From assembly GCA_964478415.1 (NCBI GenBank), contig CAYZII010000032.1:1-24026 (forward strand): a stretch of 24,026 nucleotides of DNA, written 5' to 3'. The notes under the pieces were generated by a model. It was given only the letters and a program-made list of their open reading frames with translations, was not told the origin of the DNA and ran no database searches. The translations under genes and the position numbers were made by a program. This document shows, piece after piece, positions 8,414-15,618 of the stretch. Position 1 is the first letter of the stretch; each line of letters begins with the position of its first letter. This stretch comes from Sulfuricystis sp964478415. Its GTDB lineage: Bacteria; Pseudomonadota; Gammaproteobacteria; Burkholderiales; Rhodocyclaceae.

Positions 8414-9036
8414 GGTGAATCCGGGGAGTTGGCAGGGTTAGAAGGGGAAGACGGTTTGGGGCGCGTATTGAGCTTCTGCATCGCGGCGTTGAAATCGCCT
8501 TGCGCGAGCAGGGGCCAGGCATCGAGCGCGCGCTCGAGCGCCGCCTCGATCGCCTCGGCCTCTTCCTTGCGGGGCGGTTTCAGCACATAGCCGATGACTT
8601 CGTTCCGGTCGCCCGGATGGCCGATGCCGACACGCAGCCGCCAGTAGTCCTGTGTGCCGAGATGACTCGTGATGTCCTTCAGGCCATTGTGGCCACCCAA
8701 TCCCCCGCCGAACTTGAGGCGTGTTTGCCCCGGCGGCAGATCGAGTTCGTCATGGACGACGAGGATCTCGGCGGATTGGATGCGGTAGAAGTGCGCGAGC
8801 GCCCGCACCGACTGGCCGGAGCGGTTCATGAAGGTCTGCGGCATCAGCAGCAAAACTTCTGCGCTGGCGCAACGGCACTTGGCGACCAGGCCGTGGAAAC
8901 GTGCCTCGCGCGCGAAGGTGGCACCCAACCGGACAGCCAAACGCTCACAAAACCAAAACCCGGCGTTGTGCCGGGTTTCGGAATATTCCGGCCCGGGATT
9001 GCCGAGGCCGACGACGAGACGCAGCCTGGCGGACAA
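8410..9036 (-). CDS. pth: Peptidyl-tRNA hydrolase
   Basis: Seen: 208 residues with the family opening LRLVVGLGNPGPEYSETRHN, where H23 is the catalytic histidine. MPQTFMNRSG, VVHDELDLPPG, GGGLGGHNGLKDI and LRVGIGHPG follow; all catalytic and RNA-contact motifs are present. Known: it releases tRNA from peptidyl-tRNA dropped by stalled ribosomes. The start is a TTG at 9036 that directly follows the TAA of rplY. It is the only reasonable start before the conserved LVVGLGNPG, and GAGAAAAAG at the end of rplY can act as the ribosome site. The last about 15 residues (rich in Pro and Ser) are a non-conserved tail. Tight linkage to rplY and ychF suggests one transcript. Confidence 0.96.
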   Translation of the reverse strand: MSARLRLVVGLGNPGPEYSETRHNAGFWFCERLAVRLGATFAREARFHGLVAKCRCASAEVLLLMPQTFMNRSGQSVRALAHFYRIQSAEILVVHDELDLPPGQTRLKFGGGLGGHNGLKDITSHLGTQDYWRLRVGIGHPGDRNEVIGYVLKPPRKEEAEAIEAALERALDAWPLLAQGDFNAAMQKLNTRPKPSSPSNPANSPDSP

Positions 9037-9708
9037 TTACTTTTTCTCGCCCTTCTTCTCGGCAGCGGCGGCGGGATTCTTCTCGGTGATGATCTGGGTT
9101 TCGGCGGAAGCGGCTTGCGCTTCTTCCTCCGCAGCCGCACCCGCACCGCGCACGACGATCGTCGCCACGACTGGATCGCCTTCACCATGATGCACCGCTG
9201 TGACACCCGCCGGTAGCGTGAGCTGCGAGACGTGCAGCGACTGGCCAGCCTTCATGTCCTTGAGGTCGACTTCGATGAATTCGGGCAAGTCTTTCGGCAG
9301 GCACTGGATGTCGAGTTCGGTCATCACGTGCTGCACCATGCCGCCGTCGAGCTTGACGCCCGGCGCAATGTCGGCGTTGATGAAGTGCAGCGGCACCTTC
9401 TGATGGATCATGTGCTCGGCATCGATGCGCTGGAAATCGACATGGCGAATCTCCCGCTTGACGGGGTGCATCTGGACGTCACGCAGCAGGCACATCTGTT
9501 TCGTGCCGTCGACGACGAGCTGGATGATCGAGGAGTGGAAGGCTTCCTGGCGCAGCGCCTGATAGAGCTCGTTGTGATCGAGCTCGATCATCTGCGGGGC
9601 GGCATTGCCCCCATAGAGAATGCCGGGAACCTTGCCGGCGCGGCGCAGGCGGCGGCTCGCACTCGTTCCCTGCGCTTGACGCTTGTTTGCATTGATTTCG
9701 AATTGCAT
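9037..9708 (-). CDS. rplY: 50S ribosomal protein L25, Ctc type
   Basis: Seen: 223 residues. The N-terminal L25 domain binds 5S rRNA (INANKRQAQGTSASRRLRRA, GKVPGILYGG). It is followed by the long Ctc domain (DIQCLPKDLPEFIEVDL, LTLPAGV) and a low-complexity Ala/Glu/Lys tail ending AEKKGEKK. It is more than twice the length of the short E. coli L25, as expected for the Ctc form common in Betaproteobacteria. ATG 9708 is preceded by GGAG with about seven bases spacing. A terminator-like hairpin separates it from prs upstream, while pth begins immediately after its stop. The order prs-rplY-pth-ychF is a classic conserved neighbourhood. Confidence 0.96.
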   Translation of the reverse strand: MQFEINANKRQAQGTSASRRLRRAGKVPGILYGGNAAPQMIELDHNELYQALRQEAFHSSIIQLVVDGTKQMCLLRDVQMHPVKREIRHVDFQRIDAEHMIHQKVPLHFINADIAPGVKLDGGMVQHVMTELDIQCLPKDLPEFIEVDLKDMKAGQSLHVSQLTLPAGVTAVHHGEGDPVVATIVVRGAGAAAEEEAQAASAETQIITEKNPAAAAEKKGEKK

Positions 9709-9721
9709 GGTGTGCTCCAGT

Positions 9722-9750
9722 AAAAAGCCCTGCCCGCGACCAGACAGGGC
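9722..9750 (-). terminator. Terminator-like hairpin between prs and rplY
   Basis: Seen on the minus strand: GCCCTG (9750-9745), a 12-base loop region, CAGGGC (9732-9727), then TTTTT (9726-9722). The stem of six GC-rich pairs followed by five T is a typical intrinsic terminator shape. It ends 14 bases before the rplY ATG, so if fully efficient rplY would need its own promoter. Inference: partial termination that sets different levels of prs and the ribosomal/translation genes downstream. Confidence 0.65.
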
Positions 9751-9762
9751 GGTTAGAAAAAC

Positions 9763-10713
9763 CTACTCCATGAACAGCGACGAGACCGATTCCTCGTTGC
9801 TGATGCGGATGATGGTCTCGGCCAGCAGGCCGGCGATCGTGACGACACGGATCTTCTTGCAGGCGAGCGCATCCTCGCGCAGCGGAATCGTATCGGTGAC
9901 GACCAGCTCGTCGAGATCGGATTCCTCGATGCGCGCCACCGCGCTGCCCGACAGCACCGGATGCGTGCAATAGGCCATCACCTTCTTCGCGCCGTGCTCC
10001 TTGAGGGCGCGCGCTGCTTTGACCAGGGTGCCGGCAGTATCGACGATGTCGTCCATGATCACGCAGCTGCGACCTTCGACGTCGCCGATGATGTGCATCA
10101 CTTCGGCGACATTGGCCTTCGGGCGCCGCTTGTCGATGATCGCCAGATCGGTCTCCAGCCGCTTCGCGGCGGCGCGGGCGCGCAGCACGCCACCGACATC
10201 GGGCGAGACGACCAAGAGATCGTCGTGGCGCTGTTTCCAGATGTCGCCGAGCAGGATCGGCGTGGCATAGATGTTGTCGACCGGGATGTCGAAGAAACCC
10301 TGGATCTGGTCGGCGTGCAGATCGACGGTGAGCACGCGCTGCACACCGACGGCCTGCAGCATGTTGGCCACCACCTTCGCGGCGATCGGCACGCGCGCCG
10401 AGCGCGGCCGGCGATCCTGGCGCGCATAGCCGTAATAGGGCACGGCGGCGGTGATGCGTCCTGCCGAAGCGCGTTTCAACGCGTCGGCGAGGATCACCAG
10501 TTCCATCAGGTTGTCGTTGGCGGGGGCGCAGGTCGGCTGCAGGATGAAGACATCCTTGCCGCGCACGTTCTCGAGCAGCTCGACGTTGCATTCGCCGTCG
10601 GAGAAACGGCCCACGGTGGCGCGGCCCAGCGAGATGTTGAGACGCTTGGCGACATCGGACGCCAACTTCGGATTGGCGTTGCCGGTGAAGACCATCAGAC
10701 TGTCGTAGGCCAT
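9763..10713 (-). CDS. prs: Ribose-phosphate pyrophosphokinase
   Basis: Seen: 316 residues from ATG 10713 (MAYDSLMVFTGNANPKLASD), matching the usual family length of about 315. Motifs include GRFSDGE, YYGYARQDRR, VDLHADQIQGFFDIPVDN and the PRPP loop VIMDDIVDTAGTLVKA. Known: it makes 5-phosphoribosyl 1-pyrophosphate from ribose 5-phosphate and ATP for purine, pyrimidine, histidine, tryptophan and NAD synthesis. An AGGGA ribosome site precedes ATG by about five bases. A longer open frame reaching 10824 would run into the tRNA-Gln gene and adds no conserved sequence, so it was rejected. The gene lies downstream of tRNA-Gln and a leader hairpin and is followed by a terminator-like hairpin before rplY. 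Confidence 0.97.
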   Translation of the reverse strand: MAYDSLMVFTGNANPKLASDVAKRLNISLGRATVGRFSDGECNVELLENVRGKDVFILQPTCAPANDNLMELVILADALKRASAGRITAAVPYYGYARQDRRPRSARVPIAAKVVANMLQAVGVQRVLTVDLHADQIQGFFDIPVDNIYATPILLGDIWKQRHDDLLVVSPDVGGVLRARAAAKRLETDLAIIDKRRPKANVAEVMHIIGDVEGRSCVIMDDIVDTAGTLVKAARALKEHGAKKVMAYCTHPVLSGSAVARIEESDLDELVVTDTIPLREDALACKKIRVVTIAGLLAETIIRISNEESVSSLFME

Positions 10714-10731
10714 GGCGTCCCTGAAAGAGAA

Positions 10732-10773
10732 ACGGGCAGCCTCAGGAAATGAAATGGGACTGGGTCTGCCCGT
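10732..10773 (-). promoter_or_regulatory. Leader hairpin between tRNA-Gln and prs
   Basis: Seen on the minus strand: ACGGGCAG (10773-10766) and CTGCCCGT (10739-10732) form a perfect eight-pair stem around 26 bases, followed by TTCTCTTTC. The hairpin lies wholly between the tRNA 3' end and the prs ribosome site. Inference: an attenuator or an RNA-processing element that frees the tRNA from the prs message. The tail is pyrimidine-rich rather than a clean T run, so strong termination is not expected. Confidence 0.45.
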
Positions 10774-10781
10774 GATGTTCG

Positions 10782-10858
10782 TGGCTGGGGAGGAAGGATT
10801 CGAACCCTCGTATGCCGGAATCAAAATCCGGTGCCTTAACCAGCTTGGCGACTCCCCA
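10782..10858 (-). tRNA. tRNA-Gln (anticodon TTG)
   Basis: Seen on the minus strand: 77 bases including an encoded CCA. The acceptor stem TGGGGAG pairs with CTCCCCA, followed by discriminator G and CCA. The anticodon stem CCGGA/TCCGG closes the loop TTTTGAT, giving anticodon TTG, which reads CAA and, by wobble, CAG. The T arm contains GGTTCGAATCC. It stands 33 bases after a predicted start of transcription and 68 bases before prs, probably on one transcript. Confidence 0.97.
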
Positions 10859-10897
10859 AGGTTTCGGCTAAAAAATGGTGCAGCGCGAAGGCCGCGA

Positions 10898-10926
10898 ATT
10901 TTCCGGGTTTCCCGCTAGGCTGTCAA
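10898..10926 (-). promoter_or_regulatory. Sigma-70-like promoter of tRNA-Gln-prs
   Basis: Seen on the minus strand: a perfect -35 TTGACA (10926-10921), a 17-base spacer, and a -10 GAAAAT (10903-10898, four of six consensus bases). Transcription would start near 10891, about 33 bases before the tRNA 5' end. This is the best promoter match noticed in the window and fits a strongly expressed tRNA and housekeeping operon. Confidence 0.6.
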
Positions 10927-10950
10927 TGGCTTGGCGCGTTGCCCAACCCG

Positions 10951-10956
10951 TAAAAT
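10951..10956 (+). promoter_or_regulatory. Candidate -10 of a leaderless promoter for the nine-gene operon
   Basis: Seen: TAAAAT (five of six consensus) ends six bases before ATG 10963, so a start seven bases downstream would fall on the A of the start codon. No Shine-Dalgarno precedes this ATG. The -35 is poor: TTGGCG at 10931-10936 gives only a 14-base spacer. Inference: a possible leaderless transcript. Confidence 0.25.
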
Positions 10957-10962
10957 CGCCAT

Positions 10963-11526
10963 ATGCCGGAAAACCGCATCCTGACCGTTCCGAACCTGAT
11001 CACCTTTGCACGCCTAGCGCTGCTGCCGATTCTTTTATGGATGCTGGCGATCCGGCGCTTCGAGATGGCTTTCTGGCTGTTTCTCGCCGCCAGCCTCGGC
11101 GATGGTCTCGATGGCTTCCTGGCACGCAGGCTCGATCAGCGCTCGCGCCTGGGTGCGCTGCTCGATCCGATCGCCGACAAGCTGTCGATTCTCGGCATCG
11201 CCTGGATTTTCGCGTCTCAAGGCACACTGCCGGTCTGGATCGCTGCGCTGATGACGTTACGTGATCTGATCATCGTCGCCGGTGCACTGGCCTACCGGCA
11301 GTTCGTCGGCACGCTGGAGATGGCGCCGACGCTCTTGTCGAAGATCAACACACTGCTCGAATTCCTGCTGCTCGCCGGCGTGCTGGCGGCGCAGATCGGC
11401 TGGCTCGAGACCACCGCATGGCTGGACGCCACCCTTGGCCTCGTCGCATTCACGATCCTCGTCTCCGGCGCGCAGTATGTCTGGGTGTGGGGCAGGAAGG
11501 CCCGCGAACATGCGCATCGGCATTGA
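10963..11526 (+). CDS. CDP-alcohol phosphatidyltransferase (PgsA/cardiolipin-synthase-like)
   Basis: Seen: 187 residues, mostly hydrophobic with about five or six membrane helices. The complete CDP-alcohol phosphotransferase signature spans residues 47-72: D47 G48, D50 G51, A54 R55, G64, D68 and D72. It opens with VPNLITFARLALLPILLWML, typical of phosphatidylglycerophosphate synthase-like members. Known: the family transfers a phosphatidyl group from CDP-diacylglycerol to an alcohol such as glycerol 3-phosphate, in the inner membrane. The exact alcohol cannot be read from the motif, so no symbol is given. It is the first gene of the plus-strand operon and is divergent from tRNA-Gln. The next gene starts inside it, overlapping by 17 bases. 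Confidence 0.9.
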   Translation: MPENRILTVPNLITFARLALLPILLWMLAIRRFEMAFWLFLAASLGDGLDGFLARRLDQRSRLGALLDPIADKLSILGIAWIFASQGTLPVWIAALMTLRDLIIVAGALAYRQFVGTLEMAPTLLSKINTLLEFLLLAGVLAAQIGWLETTAWLDATLGLVAFTILVSGAQYVWVWGRKAREHAHRH

Positions 11527-12346
11527 TCTGGGAGGCACGAAGACCGAAATCGCCGCCCTTGCCGACGACGGCAGCATACTGCTGCGCCAGCGGGTGCCCA
11601 CACCGCGCGGTGACTATGCGGCAACCATAGCCACTATCGCGCGCTTGGTGCATGAGGTCGAGACGAAACTCGGCGCTGGCGGAACGGCACACTTACCCGT
11701 TGGCATCGGCATCCCGGGCGCCGAATCGCGCGTCACAGGCCTCATCAAGAATGCGAACTCGACCTTGCTGATCGGCAAACCTTTGCGCACCGACCTCGAG
11801 GCGGCGCTACGCCGACCGGTGCGGTTGGCCAACGACGCGAACTGCTTCGCGCTCTCGGAAGCCGTCGATGGTGCCGCGGCAGGCGCGGAAGTGGTCTTCG
11901 GCGTGATCCTCGGCACCGGTGTCGGCGGCGGCATCGTGGTGCGCGGACAGGTGCTCACCGGCATAAACGCGATCGCCGGCGAATGGGGCCACAATCCCCT
12001 GCCCGGTGCAAGCGAAGGCCGGCCTTGTTATTGTGGCCGGCTGGACTGCATCGAGAGCTATCTCTCCGGCCCGGCGCTGGCTGCCGACGGAGGGGCGGAC
12101 GACGAGGCCGCGATGCAGCGCTACGAGCGCAGGCTCGCCCGCGCGCTGGCGCAGGTGATCAATATCCTCGATCCGGACGTGATCGTGCTGGGCGGTGGCG
12201 TCTCGAATCTCGACCGGCTGTATGATCGCGTCCCCGGCCTATGGGGCGAGTGGGTCTTCTCCGACCACGTCGCCACGCGGCTTCTCAAGAACAAACACGG
12301 CGATTCCTCCGGCGTGAGGGGCGCCGCCTGGCTTTGGAACAAATAA
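11510..12346 (+). CDS. ROK-family sugar kinase (glucokinase/fructokinase-like)
   Basis: Seen: 278 residues from ATG 11510, preceded by AGGAAGG with nine bases spacing inside the previous gene. The phosphate-binding opening MRIGIDLGGTKTEIA is clear, as is ANDANCFALSEA carrying the catalytic Asp, then GVILGTGVGGGIV and the ROK zinc site GHNPLP followed by CYCGRLDCIESYLSGPAL. The C-terminal adenosine motif DVIVLGGGVSN is present. Known: ROK kinases phosphorylate hexoses such as glucose, fructose, mannose or N-acetyl-sugars with ATP in the cytoplasm. The substrate is not decided by sequence alone. It is slightly shorter than the typical about 300 residues but has no missing motif. Confidence 0.92.
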   Translation: MRIGIDLGGTKTEIAALADDGSILLRQRVPTPRGDYAATIATIARLVHEVETKLGAGGTAHLPVGIGIPGAESRVTGLIKNANSTLLIGKPLRTDLEAALRRPVRLANDANCFALSEAVDGAAAGAEVVFGVILGTGVGGGIVVRGQVLTGINAIAGEWGHNPLPGASEGRPCYCGRLDCIESYLSGPALAADGGADDEAAMQRYERRLARALAQVINILDPDVIVLGGGVSNLDRLYDRVPGLWGEWVFSDHVATRLLKNKHGDSSGVRGAAWLWNK

Positions 12347-12349
12347 CAA

Positions 12350-12715
12350 ATGCATAACCCGCATCCTCGGCCCGATTTCATCTTCGATGTCGATCTTGCT
12401 GATTTCGATGACAAAGTGATCGAGGCCTCGAAAGCGACACCGGTGATTGTCGATTTCTGGGCTGACTGGTGCCCCCCCTGCCGCGCGCTGACACCGGTGC
12501 TGGAGCGCGTGACACTCTCGTTCGCCGGTCGGCTCAAACTCGCTAAAATCGAGGTCGATGCCGGTGCAAACATGAAACTCGCCGGCCGCTACGCTCTCAA
12601 AGGCTTCCCCACCGTGCTGCTGTTCATCGATGGCGACATCCAGGGGCGCTTCTCCGGCGCGCGCGCCGAGCATTGGGTGAAAGAATTTCTCATGGCGCAC
12701 GGCATTGCGGAGTAA
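12350..12715 (+). CDS. Thioredoxin-family protein
   Basis: Seen: 121 residues with one thioredoxin domain. The active site is ADWCPPCRAL (W40, C41, C44), FWADWC matches the family, and the cis-proline loop is KGFPTVLLFIDG. No signal peptide or membrane anchor is present, so a cytoplasmic location is expected. The active site is WCPPC rather than WCGPC, a common variant that changes redox potential. Three bases separate it from the ROK kinase gene and eleven from the next kinase gene. Inference: a dithiol reductase; it may be relevant that the next gene product begins with an Aer-like redox-sensing PAS, but no direct link is shown. Confidence 0.9.
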   Translation: MHNPHPRPDFIFDVDLADFDDKVIEASKATPVIVDFWADWCPPCRALTPVLERVTLSFAGRLKLAKIEVDAGANMKLAGRYALKGFPTVLLFIDGDIQGRFSGARAEHWVKEFLMAHGIAE

Positions 12716-12726
12716 GCTACGCGGCG

Positions 12727-15618
12727 ATGCGCAAGAATCTGCCTGTCACTGGGCGAGAAATCCCTGTCCCCGAGGGAGAAACGATCGTCTCCTGGACCGA
12801 TCGGCGCGGCGTCATCACCGACGCCAATACGCTTTTCTGCGCGATTTCCGGCTATTCCTGCGAGGAGCTCGTCGGCCAGCCGCACAACATCGTGCGGCAC
12901 CCGGATGTGCCGCCGGCCGTCTTCGCCGATTTGTGGCAACAGCTCGCAGTGGGCCGTCCGTGGCGCGGCATCGTCAAGAACCGCGCGAAGAACGGCGATC
13001 ATTACTGGGTCGAGACCTTCGTTGCGCCGGTAAGGGAAAAGGGCGAGGTCACCGGCTTCCTTTCCGTGCGCCATGCGGCGAGTCGGGCACAGATCGCCGA
13101 AGCCGAAAAGTTGTACGCGAAGCTCTGGCAGGGCGGGAAGCTTTCCGGTTCGAGACTTGCCTGGCGCAAGCGCTGGTCGATCCGTGCCAGGCTCACTGCG
13201 GTGTTGGCGATNNNNNNNNNNNNNNNNNNNNNNNNNNNNNNNNNNNNNNNNNNNNNNNNNNNNNNNNNNNNNNNNNNNNNNNNNNNNNNNNNNNNNNNNN
13301 NNNNNNNNNNNGAGGCGCTGCTCGCCGGCCGCTTCGACGAAGCGAATCTGGTGCTGCTGACGAAGATCAATACGCGGCTGACCGAGGCGCTGGCGGCGGG
13401 CAAAAAACTTTCCGGCGCGCTCGTGGAACAGGCCCGTGCCGATTACCTCGCCGCCGAAGCGCGTGCCCGGTTGATCCGCCTCTTCGCCATCGGCGGCGTC
13501 CTCGGCACCTTGCTGCTCATCTGGCTTGCCCGGCGCCATCTGCTCGAGGCGATCGCCAGGCCGCTCGAAGAAACCCGCGCCTATCTCGACCGCATCGCTG
13601 AAGGCGATTTCCGTCAGCCGATCCCAATCGACGGCCGCGACGAGATCAGCCAGGTGATGCGCCGGCTGGCCGTGATGCAGGCGCGCCTCGAAGCGCTGAT
13701 CGACGCGCGCGCCGCCGCCGAGCAGGTGGCGCGACTGAAAGCCGAATTCCTCGCCGTGATGAGCCATGAGATCCGCACGCCACTCAATGGCGTGGTCGGC
13801 ATGACGGACTTGTTGCTCACCACCGCGCTCGACCACGAGCAGCAAGGCTATGCGAAGACCATCAAGGCGTCCGCCGATGCGCTGCTGGCGCTGATCGACG
13901 ACATCCTCGATTATTCGAAGCTGGAAGCCGGCGGCATCGAATTCGAGCGCACGCCGATCGATCTACGCAGCCTGCTCGAAGCGGTCGTCGACATCGTCGC
14001 GCCGCGCCTGAGGGGCAAACCGGTCACCCTGGCGAGCCATTGGGCGCCCGAGCTGCCACCCGTCGTGCAAGGCGATGCCCATCGCATCCGCCAGATCTTG
14101 CTCAACCTGCTCGGCAATGCGGTCAAGTTCACCGCGCGGGGCAGCATCGAACTGTTTGCCCGGCCGCTCGAACGGGAGGGAGAGAAATTCATCGAGTTCG
14201 CGGTGCGCGATACCGGCATCGGCATCGCGCCGGAAGCGCAGGAACGGCTGTTCAAACCCTTTTCGCAGGCCGATGCTACGACGACACGCAAATTCGGTGG
14301 CACGGGACTGGGGCTGGCGATCTCGAAACGCCTCGCGTCAGGCATGGGCGGGGACCTGATTTGCGAAAGCACGCCGGGGCAGGGTTCGACGTTCCGACTG
14401 ACCCTGCCCTTGCGTGTCGCCTCTGCCGATGCCCTCGCACAGGCGGGCAACGCGCCAGAGCGGGAAACGCTGGCCGGCAAGCGCATCCAGCTCATCTGCA
14501 TTGATGCGGTGCAAGAGCGTGTATGGCGTCAGATCCTCGCCGCCTGGCGTATCGATCTCGCTGGCACGCCCCCCGATCTGCGCCTGCTGTGCGAAACGGA
14601 GGGCATGGATTTGTCGTCGGAGATTCGGCGCTGGCAGGACGGCACGCCCCTCGTCATCGCACTGTCCTCTGCAGCCCGCGAGAAGAGGCTGGCCCTCGCC
14701 GCACAAGGGCTGACCCTGATCGAACCTCCGTTGAAGCCCTCCCAAGTGCATGACGCACTGGTCGCCGCTCTGTCAGGCCAACGCGCGGCACAGCTCTCTG
14801 CCGCTGCCACGCCGAAGAGCGTTGCAGTGCAGCCCCCCACCGGCCTGTCGATCCTGCTCGTCGAGGACAATGCCGTCAATCAGCGCGTCGCGGCGGCGAT
14901 GCTGGAAAAGCTCGGTCACCAGGTGAAAATCGCCGCCAATGGCCGCGAAGCGGTCGAGGCGTGCGCGAGTGAGCCGTTCGATCTCGTGCTGATGGACTGC
15001 CAGATGCCGGAGATGGACGGGTTTGCCGCCACCAGAGCGATCCGCGAGCGCGAGGCGCAGACTGGCAGTCATCTGCCGATCATCGCGATGACCGCCAACG
15101 CCCTCGAGGGCGATCGCGAAAAGTGTCTCGCCGCTGGCATGGACGATTATCTTTCCAAGCCGATTACCCGCGAGCGGCTGGAAAAGACGCTCGCGCGCTG
15201 GCAGGCAAACCGAAAGCCGCCACCACCATCACAGGAGAGCACTACGATGTCATCGTCTACGACCCCTTGGCTCGATCGCGCGCGCCTGAGTGAAGTGACC
15301 GGCGGCGACGCGGCGCTGGCGCGCGATCTGGTCGAGCTCTTCGCCGCCGATCTGCCTGCGATGGCCGCACGTCTCGAGACGGCGCTTGCCGCCGCCCCGG
15401 CCGAAGGCATGGGACGGCTGATCGCCGCGGCCCACGAAATCAGGGGCGCGGCCAGCAATCTCGGGCTGAGCGGTCTTGCGCAAGCGGCCGCGGCGCTCGA
15501 GGCGGCCGCCAAAGACGGCGCCCTGGACCGACTCGAAGCGTTGCGGCAAGCCTTTCTCGCCGCGCGCGGCGAATTCGAACGCCTGTGGGAGCACCATCAT
15601 GACAAGCCGCTGGTTTGA
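12727..15618 (+). CDS. Hybrid histidine kinase: Aer-type PAS, TM, HAMP, HisKA, HATPase, degenerate REC, REC, HPt
   Basis: Seen: starts ATG 12727 (MRKNLPVTGREIPVPEGETI), 11 bases after the thioredoxin stop. The N-terminal PAS (12760-13080) is Aer-like: PAVFADLWQQL, GRPWRGIVKNRAKNGDHYWV, GFLSVRHA. TM1 begins about 13180 and is cut by a 100-N gap. TM2 lies about 13469-13530, then HAMP. HisKA has MSHEIRTPLNG with phospho-His codon at 13765. The ATPase part has NLLGNAVKFT, DTGIGIAP and GGTGLGLAI. A receiver-like segment (14480-14790) lacks the acceptor Asp. A true receiver has Asp codon 14995 (LVLMDCQMPEMDG). The HPt has AAHEIRGAASNLG with His codon 15433. The front half resembles an Aer-type chemoreceptor joined to a BarA/TorS-like kinase. 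Inference: an FAD/redox-sensing phosphorelay hub. True length is unknown because of the gap. Confidence 0.92.
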   Translation: MRKNLPVTGREIPVPEGETIVSWTDRRGVITDANTLFCAISGYSCEELVGQPHNIVRHPDVPPAVFADLWQQLAVGRPWRGIVKNRAKNGDHYWVETFVAPVREKGEVTGFLSVRHAASRAQIAEAEKLYAKLWQGGKLSGSRLAWRKRWSIRARLTAVLAXXXXXXXXXXXXXXXXXXXXXXXXXXXXXXXXXXEALLAGRFDEANLVLLTKINTRLTEALAAGKKLSGALVEQARADYLAAEARARLIRLFAIGGVLGTLLLIWLARRHLLEAIARPLEETRAYLDRIAEGDFRQPIPIDGRDEISQVMRRLAVMQARLEALIDARAAAEQVARLKAEFLAVMSHEIRTPLNGVVGMTDLLLTTALDHEQQGYAKTIKASADALLALIDDILDYSKLEAGGIEFERTPIDLRSLLEAVVDIVAPRLRGKPVTLASHWAPELPPVVQGDAHRIRQILLNLLGNAVKFTARGSIELFARPLEREGEKFIEFAVRDTGIGIAPEAQERLFKPFSQADATTTRKFGGTGLGLAISKRLASGMGGDLICESTPGQGSTFRLTLPLRVASADALAQAGNAPERETLAGKRIQLICIDAVQERVWRQILAAWRIDLAGTPPDLRLLCETEGMDLSSEIRRWQDGTPLVIALSSAAREKRLALAAQGLTLIEPPLKPSQVHDALVAALSGQRAAQLSAAATPKSVAVQPPTGLSILLVEDNAVNQRVAAAMLEKLGHQVKIAANGREAVEACASEPFDLVLMDCQMPEMDGFAATRAIREREAQTGSHLPIIAMTANALEGDREKCLAAGMDDYLSKPITRERLEKTLARWQANRKPPPPSQESTTMSSSTTPWLDRARLSEVTGGDAALARDLVELFAADLPAMAARLETALAAAPAEGMGRLIAAAHEIRGAASNLGLSGLAQAAAALEAAAKDGALDRLEALRQAFLAARGEFERLWEHHHDKPLV
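13212..13311. other. Assembly gap of 100 N inside the first hybrid kinase
   Basis: Exactly 100 N, the usual placeholder for a scaffold gap of unknown size. It removes the end of TM1 and most of the region between the two membrane helices. The reading frame happens to continue across it, but this does not prove the length. Confidence 0.97.
15233..15249 (+). promoter_or_regulatory. Internal ribosome binding site and in-frame ATG before the HPt domain
   Basis: Seen: AGGAG at 15233-15237, nine bases, then ATG at 15247 in the same frame as the hybrid kinase. The ATG falls in the linker between the receiver and HPt domains (PPPPSQESTTM, then SSSTTPWLDRA). Translation from here to 15618 would give a 123-residue protein that is almost exactly a free HPt domain. 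Inference: a second product made by internal initiation. Confidence 0.55.

Noticed and set aside
10714..10824. A longer prs start at 10824
   Set aside because: It runs through the leader hairpin into the tRNA-Gln gene, and the extra residues do not look like Prs; ATG 10713 has a ribosome site and the family N-terminus.
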